Shown: positions 53,757 through 64,000 of the stretch, piece by piece | How positions within the stretch are numbered: position 1 is the first letter of the stretch | How the letters are laid out: every line of letters starts with the position of its first letter | Made by a program: the position numbers and the translations under genes | Notes under the pieces: generated by a model | The model's database searches: none | The model's input: only the letters and a program-made list of their open reading frames with translations | What the model was told of the DNA's origin: nothing | Source of the DNA: Elymus sibiricus | Taxonomy: Eukaryota; Streptophyta; Magnoliopsida; Poales; Poaceae | Reading direction: 5' to 3' | NCBI GenBank assembly: GCA_039707655.1 | Contig: CM077668.1 | Span: 66,233,086-66,297,085 of the forward strand | DNA: 64,000 nt

Positions 53757-56700
53757 TTAGCGGCTAACTCGTGTTGAATGTTTACTCATTGTTTCAGGAA
53801 CAGCCATGCTGAAATCTTTATTATCACCAGTGGGATTGATGAAGTGATTCAGGAAGAAGTTGCTGATAAATCTCCTAACCTCCATCAATTCACCAGGGAG
53901 GAGCGGTTCAGGGGTCACCGGTTCAAAGATGAGCTGCAGGATTTTTAGATCAGAATGTGCCATACGAGTGGAGTAGAAGATATTAATTAAGATACAGAGT
54001 TACTGGTGCTAAATTGCGTGCATCGTTACAGCAATCAGTAGATTTGAAGATGGAGATCATGTGCCTATAGACATAGTATCCACAAAGGTTGGTCCCTGGT
54101 TGTTGCTGAGGACACTGAAATTTTTTGTACAGAATTAGTCATGTATTTGCCCTGTTAGGAGCAACCTAACCGGTGTAAGATGTTTATTTTTTCTTTGGAG
54201 AGAAATAGAAAGAGGTTTATTTAGAAATTTGAGCATTAGACTAGCGTAAGAAAAGGTATTTGCAAACATTTGGATACATTTTCCAAAAATAACGGATTTG
54301 GGTGTATTACCGGATAAACGATCTCGTGTTGCAGAGGTAGTGCACTATTGAACTGGTTCCCTCGTTTAGTTATGCACGATGCCAACACACTGCAAATGAA
54401 GATGAATTTCTACATACTCAGTTCTTGAACCAGATATGAATGCAAATTTTAACATCATAGAATTAAATACCTATCCATGAATTGCTGAAGATGCATCAGA
54501 TCCTGAGGCTTTATTGAATCTCTGAGAGAATCCAGGTAGTAAACTCTGTTCTGGTTTGGAGCAATGACTACCAAGATCCAGTGAATGCTATAGATTAAGA
54601 AAATCATGAACTTACGAACTATGACGAAATGTGAAAGACGGTCAATGTATGTGTGGTTGCTTATTTGACTTACCCTTCATGATATGGCCAGAGAAAGAGT
54701 TCTGCACGGGGCGTGCGACACAAGATACTGGCGACCTTGCCAATGGCCCACTCCCGATCATCTGTGCCACCACGTAATAATATGCCATTTGCTACGTGAG
54801 GATCTATGAAATACACTACCTCCATTTTTCTTTGCGTGATCAATCCCCTGAGAGGAATACAATACAGTTAGCTTTTTTTCGTTTACAGCCTTGTATGGAG
54901 AAGTTGATCAGAGTTGGTGAAGTACTTACAACATCAAGCATTTAACAAGAGTCATATCGAGCACATCGAAGTTGAAGAAGAGATGAAAGTCCTCGAATTC
55001 CACACTAATGGTCCCTTGATCATGACCGAAATGATCACTGTCGTATTGGACTAGCAGACCCTTATGACCTTCTGACATTGCATCCATGCAATATTTATGT
55101 AACTTGCGGCAACTGGAACTGCACTCCTCTAAGTATTCATCAACAAGAAATGGCTGGCCGTGGACGTACTTGCGTGCTACAAGTACGACTGCTTTATTTT
55201 TAGCAAGTATCCTTTCGACTTCTTCATCGGGCAAGCTGTCAGAACCAGTATAACTCTCTGATTCGAACAACTTGCTGGTAATTTGGTTCTGGGCGATGAG
55301 TGCTTTTAGTAAGAGGCTATCATTCGCATTCTTCCTTAGTCTCAGGGGCCGCTTCCTCATGGGTGCGGCCGTGGCCGCTTTCCTCTTGGTACTTGAAGCA
55401 CTTCTGGTGCAAGGTCTGGATCGTTGATAGACGGGCTATTGAGCAGGCGGTGAAGATACGACGGGCTGCTGAGCAGATGGTTTAGCTACGCCGGACTGCT
55501 GAGCTGGTGGTGCTGCTGTGACAGACTGCTGACCAGGCGGTGAAGCTATGTCGGGCTTCTGCGTAGGTGGTGCCAACACGTCGGTGTGCTGAGGAGGCAA
55601 TGCCAACGCGTTGGTTTGCTGAGCAGTCAGTGCCGACGCATCGGTATGCTGATCACGTGGCTGCGAACCGACGGACTGATGAGCAGGCAGTTCCGGACCT
55701 TCTGACTGCTTAGCAGTCCGTTCCACCGGGTTGGTCTGCTGAGCATGCGGTGCCGCTGTGTCTCCCTCTGCTGCTTCAGTGGCCGGCATTTGAACCGGTG
55801 GTGCGTCTTCAGCAGTTGTAGGCCTTGCCACTGGCTGCTCAGGGGCGGACGATGACATGGCCTGTACGGCACGGCGTCGGGCGGGCTGATCACAGGTTGA
55901 TGCATCAGCCGTCGGATTACGAGTATTAGGTTCCTCGGGGGAAGCACGCGAGAGCTGCTGTGGCAAGGAGAGAGTCACCGGTTGAAGGGCGACATTGATT
56001 GCTCTTGGCGGGGCTTGAGGGATCTCATCTATGAAGTCTATTTCCTTTCGTGGCCACTGGATATGATTTAACAGTGTTTCTTGCAAGGTCCTCTCCTCAT
56101 CACAGACCCCTAGGACATTCTTCAGGGCAAAATTATTGAATCCAGGCTTTACTTCTATCACGTAGCACTTCACACAGCCCGACTTCAGTGGCACATTGTC
56201 CAACAAGAGGCCCCATTCAGAGTGGGGGGACAAAACCCAGGTGGTTGCACATTTTAACGTACCTTCATAATGTGTCAGCACGCCCCTCAGTTTGTCTTTC
56301 ATTCCGGATATATCAGATATAGCATCATCATGCGCAGCTGCAGTCTCAGTGTCGCTGGGGTCAGCTGATGCACAACTACTCTTGTGCGGTGCTGTCGCGC
56401 AATAAGCAGCATCGTCCATGCCCGCCTCCCCTCCCGTCTGCTGGCTATCTCTCAGTGTTAGAGTCTTCTGCGTCATCATTGACTCCTCAATTTCCATTCA
56501 AACTTTTGGATACATGTCCATCCTCAACCTTTCATACAATTCTTCCTTCTTCTGTTCACTCCTCGCTTTTTTCATGGGGAGCCTCTCTTCTTTGCTGAGT
56601 GTGAAAGCCCTCTTGTGCGAGACATTGACACCTATACCCCTTGCATGGCCAGGGGGCTCTTTTGTTGCCAGAGCATCAGACAGAATGTCACATGGCCCTG

Positions 56701-57565
56701 AGTTCCTGTAGAACCTTCCAGGGTTGCTGGTGGAAGCCTTTAACATCACGCGATACAGTTCTTCGTCATGTGAGTTTTCAAAGTAATAAGAACCATCGTC
56801 ACGCCTCCTTGCGCGTGCCCGCAAGTAGTCTCTGGCGTGTTCGCCCCTGATTTCACTAAAGGCCGGTTTTCCACCCGCAGCTACTACTTCTTTGTCCTCC
56901 TGGTCCCATATCGGTTTCATGTCGTAGTATCCTGCCACACCCATACGGTGGGGGTGTGTATTCCTCTTCTGAAGTTCCGATTGCTTGGCACTCTTATTGG
57001 TAAACTCTGCAGTTGCCCTGACCCTTTTGAATTCTGCCCAGTCTGCCTTTGTAATTTGGCAGTATGTAGGGATTGGGTCCTTGCCTTCACTTAAGTACTT
57101 CTTATATAACACGTGCTTCCAGTTTCTCCAGGCATCTCTGGCCTTCTTCAGTGCAGCGTGTTCCACCTGCATTCTCCACTGCTCTGGAACGTTGAAGTGT
57201 TCCATGATCTCCCGGACTATCCCGTGCCGTGTTTCTGTGTCAGCTTTCCGAAACCCCGGCAGATTAATGTTGAGCCTTGCCCTGCCAACAAATCCACACA
57301 TACTCCCGAACCTCGTGCGTGCTTTATCTGGTTTAGTTGGAGCCCAAGAATTTAAATCGATGTCGGTTACTTCATACACACCTTTAGGCTGGTGTGTGGG
57401 CTTTCTTGGAGCGTTCTTCCGTGACCTGACCGGAGGGGTGATTGCGGCAACTCTATCCCGTTCCAGATTACTTGTTCCCTGATCGTCTGCTGGAGACCTA
57501 GGGTTGTCAGACTCAGATGAAGATACATCGCCTGAAGCATGAGTGTTGTCGCTGCTACTCGGCAT
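53757..57565 (-). pseudogene. CACTA second gene with Ulp1-like protease, two stops
   Basis: Six minus-strand exons splice in one frame of 1098 codons: 57565-54930, 54847-54674, 54587-54471, 54389-54311, 54114-54004 and 53933-53757. The ATG directly follows an acceptor (CTGTAG). The N-terminal half has the Lys/Arg/Trp-rich En/Spm-type region (NINLPGFRKADTETRHGIVR, KKARDAWRNWKHVLYKKYL). A linker of 30-base (ten-residue) Pro/Gln repeats spans about 55440-55770. The Ulp1-like domain keeps His (IHWILVV), Asp (YYLDSLRD), Gln and Cys (PQQQPGTNLCGYY). TGA at 56500-56498 and TAG at 55438-55436 break exon 1; both fit C-to-T change (CGA, CAG). No transposase gene of this element is in the window. Confidence 0.82.
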
Positions 57566-57920
57566 CTACAGAGAACAAATGCGAAATTCAGAAAAGGGGG
57601 ATAAGCATAATGCTAACAACTTGGTAGCAAGCTGTCTAGACATGTCATGTAATAATTTGGAAAATGTACGGCTAATTTGTTCATTTTGTGTGACTCGGGC
57701 GCCCACGATCTGTAAATCGACAATAACTATTTAGAACAAATACAACTTATATGTACAAGTTAGGAAGTTAGATAATGAATATATATACGCTCTCCATTAT
57801 TGTATAGCCAATTTGGGAACAAATAGAACCAAATAGGAAGAGGGATCGCGAGGAAATATGCCTCACCTCGATGGAGAGCGGTAACTGACAGGTTTTTATG
57901 CAAACCCGGCAGGAGAGGCG
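57566..57920 (-). other. 5' leader and leader intron of the Ulp1-type CACTA gene
   Basis: Upstream of the ATG the minus strand has an acceptor (CTCTGTAG), an AT-rich intron and a donor (ATCGAGGTGAGG near 57865). The leader continues to 57920, where an LTR interrupts it. Leader-like sequence seems to resume after the LTR at 59479 (GGTGAGGGGTACAGGATCG). Confidence 0.5.
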
Positions 57921-59478
57921 TGATACGTCTCCAACGTATCTATAATTTTTGATTGTTCCATGCTATTATATTATCAATCTTGGATGTTTTATATACATTT
58001 ACAAGCAATTATATATCATTTTTTGGGACTAACCTATTAACTTAGTGGCCAGTGTCAGTTGCTGTTTTTTTGCCTGTTTTTCGTTTTCTAGAATATCAGT
58101 ACCAAACGAAGTCCAAATGCCACAAAACTTTTTGGAGATTTTTTTCTAGACATAAGAGACACTAGAAGCTTCGGGAGAGGGCCAGAAGATAGAGGAGGTG
58201 GCCAGGCAGGCGCGCCCTGGTGCCTCGTGGGCCCACCTCTGCTCCGTTTGACCTAATTCCACCTCTATAAATTCTCTAAAATCGGGAAACCAATAGAGGA
58301 GTCCATGAAATACTTTTTCCGCCGCCGCAAGCTTCTGTTCTCAAGAGATCCCATCTGGAGGCCTTTTTCGGCACTCCGCCGGAGGGGGAATCGATCACGG
58401 AGGGGGAATCGATCACGGAGGGGCTCTCCATCAACCTTGCTGCCCTTCCGATGACGCGTGAGTAGTTTACCACAGACCTTCGGGTCCATAGTTAGTCGCT
58501 AGATGGCTTCTTCTCTCTTTTTGATCTTCAATACAATGTTCTCCTCGATGTTCTTGGAGTTCTATCCGATGTAATCACTTTTTGCGGTGTGTTTGTTGGG
58601 ATCCGATGAATTGTGAGTTTATGATCAGATTATCCATGAATATTATTTGAGTTTTCTCTGAATTCTTTTATGCATGATTATTATAGCTTTGTATTTCTCT
58701 CCGATCTATTGATTTGGTTTGGTGAACTAGATTGATTTATCTTGCAATGGGAGAGGTGCTTTGTAATGGGTTCGATCTTGCGGTGCTCAATCCTAGTGAC
58801 AGAAAGGGACATGACACATATGTATCGCTGCTATTAAGGGTAAAAATATGGGGTTTATTCATGCGTGAGTTTACTTTGTCAACATCATATCATCTTGCTT
58901 AAGGCGTTACTCCGTTCTTTATGAACTTAATACTCTAGATCCATGCTGGATAGCGGTCGATGGGTGGAGTAATAGTAGTAGATGCAGGCAGGAGTCGGTC
59001 TACTTGTCTCGGACGTGATGCCTATATACATGATCATTGCCGTGAATATTGTCATGATTATTTGCTTTTCTATCAATTGCCCAACAGTAATTTGTCTACC
59101 CACCGTATGCTATTTTCAAGAGAGAAGCCTCTAGTGAAAACTATGGCCCCCGGGTCTACTTTTATCATATATTAAAAATCCTAAAAATACCTTGCTGCAA
59201 TTTTACTTTATTTATTTCATTTTGTATTTTTGTGCGATCTATCTATCTATCACCATACAATTTAATCTTGTAATTAACCGCCAAGGGATTGACAACCCCT
59301 TGTTCGCGTTGGGTGCAAGGATTTGTTATTTTGTGTGTAGGTACTACTAACGAGGTGTTGCGTGATTCTCCTACTGGATTGATAACCTTGGTTTCATAAC
59401 TGAGGGAAATACTTATCTCTACTGTACTGCATCATCCTCTCCTCTTCGGGGAAATCCCAACGCAGCTCACAAGTAGCA
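57921..59478 (+). mobile_element. gypsy LTR A (TGATACG type)
   Basis: The 1558-bp LTR begins TGATACGTCTCCAACG and ends CTCACAAGTAGCA. Its flanks AGGCG (57916-57920) and AGGTG (59479-59483) look like a target duplication with one change. It contains an 18-bp direct duplication (GGGGGAATCGATCACGGA) near 58385-58420 absent from LTR B. TATA box CTATAAATTC is at about 58265. It is the first part of the tandemly duplicated unit. Confidence 0.85.
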
Positions 59479-61781
59479 AGGTGAGGGGTACAGGATCGAT
59501 ATGGTCGAGGGCGGCTGGCGAGCGAACAAGTAGCTGCAATTTTGGTTATGTACTGGAGAGTCAGAAAAATCTGAATTTTTTACACAGTATTGGTATATGA
59601 ATTGCCCACGTTTTCCTAATTTTTCAGAATTTTTGGAGTGACAGAAGTATGGCTTTTAAATAGATCTCTACAGACTGTTCTGTTTTTGACAGATTCTGTT
59701 TTTGATGCATTGTTTTGCTTGTTTTGATGAAACTATGGATTGTATCGGGGGGGGGGGGGGTATAAGCCATGGAGAAGTTAGAATACAGTAGGTATAATGC
59801 AAAAATAAAATATGGATGGGTTTGCAACAGTACTTAAAGTAGTGATTTATTTGTTATACTAACGGATCTCATGAAGGTTTTGTTGAGTTTTGTGTGATTG
59901 AAGTCTTCAAGTTTTGGGTGAGATCACGATGGATGAAGGAATAAGGAGTGACAAGAGCCTAAGCTTGGGGATGCCCAAGGCACCCCAAGGTTATATTCAA
60001 GGAAGACTCAAGCCTCTAAGCTTGGGGATGCCCCGGAAGGCATCCCCTCTTTCTTCTACCAACCATTGGTAATTTTATTTGGAGCTATATTTTTATTCGT
60101 CACATAATATGTGTTTTACTTGGAGCATCTTGTATTATATGAGTCTTTGCTTTGTTTGGTTTTTAGTTTGTGACAATCATCTTTGCTGGACACACCTATT
60201 TGAGAGAGCCACACGTTTATCATGATTTGTTAGAATACTCTATGTGCTTCACTTAAATCCTTTGAGCTAGGCAGCTGTTCTAGTGCTTCACTTAAATCTT
60301 TTTGAGCATGGCGGTGGCTATATTTTGAAGAAATATTTGCACTCTCATGCTTCACTTATATTATTTTGAGAGTTGATAAGATTAAATTTTGAAGAAATAT
60401 TTGCACTCTCATGCTTCACTTATATCTTTTTGAGAGTTGATAATAGTAATGGTAATTTCCACAATATATGAATTTGGTCCCGAAGTGATGAATATTCAAG
60501 AGGGATATAATAAAAACTTTCATATAGATCATTGGATATGATAAGTTTGATTCCTTGCAATAGTTTTGCGATATGGAGATGATAATATGTGAGTCATGTT
60601 AGCGAGTAATTGTGATTTAGTAAGAATATTGGTGTTAAGGTTTGTGATTCCCTATGCATGCACGTAAAGTCAATAGTTATGCAACGAAATTATATCCTAC
60701 TTATAGTGCATTATTCGGTGTTAGTTATGTTCAATGCATGTTTATGACCGTTTTCGCTTTTTGGTTGGTCGCTTCTTAATCTATTTGCTAGCCTTCATTT
60801 GTACTAAGCGGGAATACTGCTTGTACATCCAAACTCCTTAAACCCAAGTTGTGCCAAATGAGTCCACCATACCTACCTATATGCAATATTTCCATGCCGT
60901 TCCAAGTAAATTTTGCGTGTGCCAACTCTAATTTGCAAAATAATTTTCCGTTTTGTGTGCCCGTACCGCTCATGAAGCGGTAGGGGGTGGCCAATATTTT
61001 CCATGCTAGGTGGGTTATTCTCATGATGAGTGTTTATTCACTTGTCATTGCATGAGAGAGTGGTAGGTAATAGGGATGCCCAGTCCTGAAATGAAATGAA
61101 ATGATTTTTTTTTAATATGATGATAATAAATTCCTTGGAAAGGGTTGGTATGGAGGGCACCCGTGGATACGGCTAGCCATGGATTGTGAAAGAATGGTGG
61201 AAAGGAAATAAACTTTATTTTCTGTTTGGGAACCGCCTATAATGTGTCTAGCATGGAAGATATTGGGAATTCTCAGTCGTTTTTGTTGACAGGAAAAGCA
61301 TGCCTCCCAAAATAATTTTCTCTCTCTAATTTAAGCCTTGAGGTCTGGTGCATTTGCAAATCTCTGCTTCCCTCTGTGAAGGGCCTATCTATTTACTTTT
61401 ATGCAATTTTTATTTTTATTTTGAGTCTCCATCTTCTCTTATAATGCACCAACTAGAGAGCACTATTGTCATATTTGTGCATTGGATGTAGCTAATATGG
61501 AGTGTGTTTCATGAATGGATCAATGATTGAGCATAATGGGCTAGGGATAATTTTCTTTAGCGTTGATATTTTGAAAGGCATGGTTACTTGTTAGTATGCT
61601 TGAGTATTTATGTCTTCATGTCAAATTATAGACTATTGCTTTGAATCATTCAAAGTCCAAATGTCCATGCTACAAAAGAAAATAGTATATGATGAATATG
61701 ATAGGTAGCATTCCACATCAAAAATTCTGTTTTTATCATTTACCTACTCGAGGACGAGCCAGAATTAAGCTTGGGGATGCT
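59479..61781 (+). mobile_element. Unit X, copy 1: leader scrap plus gypsy 3' internal region
   Basis: The first ~50 bases look like CACTA leader. The rest is the 3' non-coding part of a gypsy element with AAGCTTGGGGATGCCC blocks (59960, 60015) and a polypurine tract AAGCTTGGGGATGCT right before LTR B at 61782. A 14-base G run lies at about 59747. No ORF with domains. The break between leader and gypsy is near 59529. Confidence 0.65.
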
Positions 61782-63346
61782 TGATACGTCTCCAACGTAT
61801 CTATAATTTTTGATTGTTCCATGCTATTATATTATCAATCTTGGATTTTTTATATACATCTACACGCAATTATATATCATTTTTTGGGACTAACCTATTA
61901 ACTTAGTGCCCAGTGCCAGTTGCTGTTTTTTGCCTGTTTTTGGTTTTCCAGAATATCAGTACCAAACGAAGTCCAAATGCCACGAAACTTTTTGGAGATT
62001 TTTTTTCTGGACATAAGAGACACTAGAAGCTTCGGGAGAGGGCCAGAAGACAGAGGAGGTGGCCACGAGCCACCAGGGTGCGCCTAGGAGGGCAGGCGCG
62101 CCCTGGTGCCTCGTGGGCCCACCTCTGCTCCGTTTGACCTAATTCCAACTCTATAAATTCTCTAAAATCGGGAAACCAACAGAGGAGTCCACGAAATACT
62201 TTTTCCGCCACCGCAAGCTTCTGTTCTCGAGAGATCCCATCTGGAGGCCTTTTTCGGCACTCCGCCGGAGGGGGAATCGATCACGGAGGGGCTCTCCATC
62301 AACCTTGCCGCCCTTCCGATGATGCGTGAGTAGTTTACCACAGACCTTCGGGTCCATAGTTAGTCGCTAGATGGCTTCTTCTCTCTTTTTGATCTTCAAT
62401 ACAATGTTCTCCTCGATGTTCTTGGAGTTCTATCCGATGTAATCACTTTTTGCGGTGTGTTTGTTGGGATCCGATGAATTGTGAGTTTATGATCAGATTA
62501 TGCATGAATATTATTTGAGTTTTCTCTGAACTCTTTTATGCATGATTATTATAGCTTCGTATTTCTCTCCGATCTATTGATTTGGTTTGGCCAACTAGAT
62601 TGATTTATCTTGCAATAGGAGAGGTGCTTTGTAATGGGTTCGATCTTGCGGTGCTCAATCCTAGTGACAGAAAGGGACATGACACATTTGTATCGCTGCT
62701 ATTAAGGGTAAAAAGATGGGGTTTATTCATGCGTGAGTTTACTTTGCCAACATCATATCATCTTGCTTAAGGCGTTACTCCGTTCTTTATGAACTTAATA
62801 CTCTAGATCCATGCTGGATAGCGATCGATGGGTGGAGTAATAGTAGTAGATGCAGGCAGGAGTCGGTCTACTTGTCTCGGACGTGATGCCTATATACATG
62901 ATCATTGCCTTGGATATTGTCATGATTATTTGCTTTTCTATCAATTGCCCAACAGTAATTTGTCTACCCACCGTATGCTATTTTCAAGAGAGAAGCCTCT
63001 AGTGAAAACTATGGCCCCCGGGTCTACTTTTATCATATATTAAAAATCCTAAAAATACCTTGCTGCAATTTTACTTTATTTATTTCATTTTGTATTTTTG
63101 TGCGATCTATCTATCTATCACCATACAATTTAATCTTGTAATTAACCGCCAAGGGATTGACAACCCCTTGTTCGCGTTGGGTGCAAGGATTTGTTATTTT
63201 GTGTGTAGGTACTACTAACGAGGTGTTGCGTGATTCTCCTACTGGATTGATAACCTTGGTTTCATAACTGAGGGAAATACTTATCTCTACTGTACTGCAT
63301 CATCCTCTCCTCTTCGGGGAAATCCCAACGCAGCTCACAAGTAGCA
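61782..63346 (+). mobile_element. gypsy LTR B (TGATACG type)
   Basis: The 1565-bp LTR directly follows a polypurine tract, so it is a true 3' LTR in its original context. It differs from LTR A by few substitutions, by ~26 extra bases in the hairpin region (62060-62110) and by lacking the 18-bp duplication. The sequence after it repeats what follows LTR A. Confidence 0.88.
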
Positions 63347-64000
63347 AGATGAGGGGTACAGGATCGATATGGTCGAGGGCGGCTGGCGAGCGAACAAGTA
63401 GCTGCAATTTTGGTTATGTACTGGAGAGTCAGAAAAATCTGAAATTTTTACACAGTATTGGTATATGAATTGCCCACGTTTTCCTAATTTTTCAGAATTT
63501 TTGGAGTTACAGAAGTATGGCTTTTAAATAGATCTCTATAGACTGTTCTGTTTTTGACAGATTCTGTTTTTGATGCATTGTTTTGCTTGTTTTGATGAAA
63601 CTATGGATTGTATCGGGGGGGGGGGGGGTATAAGCCATGGAGAAGTTAGAATACAGTAGGTATAATGCAAAAATAAAATATGGATGGGTTTGCAACAGTA
63701 CTTAAAGTAGTGATTTATTTGTTATACTAACGGATCTCATGAAGGTTTTGTTGAGTTTTGTGTGATTGAAGTCTTCAAGTTTTGGGTGAGATCACGATGG
63801 ATGAAGGAATAAGGAGTGGCAAGAGCCTAAGCTTGGGGATGCCCAAGGCACCCCAAGGTTATATTCAAGGAAGACTCAAGCCTCTAAGCTTGGGGATGCC
63901 CCGGAAGGCATCCCCTCTTTCTTCTACCAACCATTGGTAATTTTATTTGGAGCTATATTTTTATTCGTCACATAATATGTGTTTTACTTGGAGCATCTTG
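63347..64000 (+). mobile_element. Unit X, copy 2, cut by the window edge
   Basis: From AGATGAGGGGTACAGGATCG onward it matches 59479-60140 almost base for base, including the G run (about 63615) and AAGCTTGGGGATGCCC blocks. It shows that LTR plus X is a tandem duplication of about 3861 bp. Confidence 0.9.

Noticed and set aside
59624..59827. ORF repeated at 63507-63695
   Set aside because: It is present twice only because the region is duplicated; it crosses a G run and has no domain.
1..64000. CRISPR arrays, bacterial operons, phage or viral genomes
   Set aside because: All repeats fit transposon or minisatellite structure, genes have spliceosomal introns, and no Cas, phage or viral capsid/replicase gene is seen.

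Overview
The window is nuclear DNA of a grass of the wheat/barley tribe (Triticeae). The signs are Angela/BARE-type copia LTRs (TGTTGG...CCAACA), Stowaway and Harbinger MITEs, large CACTA transposons with CTTTAGTCCCGG subterminal repeats, tRNA-derived SINE pairs, TGATACG-type gypsy LTRs and plant-type splice sites. Most of the 64 kb is nested transposable elements. Real host genes are few: a MED9-like Mediator gene (exons at 1556-4026, minus), a tRNA-Glu(CTC) (29729-29801, minus), a broken C2H2 zinc-finger/DEDDh exonuclease gene (31616-35988, minus) and an intact three-exon gene of uncertain function (37516-38779, minus).

Region by region. 1-4199: MED9-like gene. Its third visible exon is near the left edge, and exon 1 is out of frame at a five-base homopolymer. 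4200-19097: one Harbinger-type MITE (TTA target duplication) that sits against the MED9 core promoter. It was split by a 12.6-kb CACTA element (4450-17096, target duplication GTT) and again by a solo Angela-type LTR (17129-19018, duplication GTCTC). The CACTA element carries a small coiled-coil/membrane protein, a TNP2-type transposase with two TAG stops, and an intact seven-exon second gene ending in a Ulp1-like cysteine-protease domain. 19101-29000: a Stowaway MITE, Helitron-like elements in reverse orientation, a truncated copia element and a 0.6-kb foldback element. 30000-36100: local duplications, then the exonuclease pseudogene split by a hAT element (31948-35090, 8-bp duplication), itself split by a solo copia LTR (32074-33546). 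37500-40800: the intact gene with a duplicated 5' region.

41000-44300: an inverted SINE pair, a Harbinger-like element with a small acidic ORF, and an old LTR fragment. 44274-51152: a minus-strand gypsy element with 3' LTR, an accessory ORF and integrase, holding a nested solo LTR (46470-48035). Its pol is cut by CACTA-type sequence from 51153. 51153-57920: CACTA-type DNA containing a striking ~55-bp repeat array, two different subterminal motif clusters, and a second Ulp1-type CACTA gene (57565-53757, minus) with two stop codons. 57921-64000: a tandem duplication of a 3.86-kb unit (gypsy LTR plus 2.3 kb), still running at the right edge.

The elements work as nested layers rather than a pathway. 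In each CACTA system, one gene encodes or would encode a transposase and another a DNA-binding/protease-like protein that probably recognises the subterminal motif clusters. Nothing here points to a bacterial operon, CRISPR array or viral genome.
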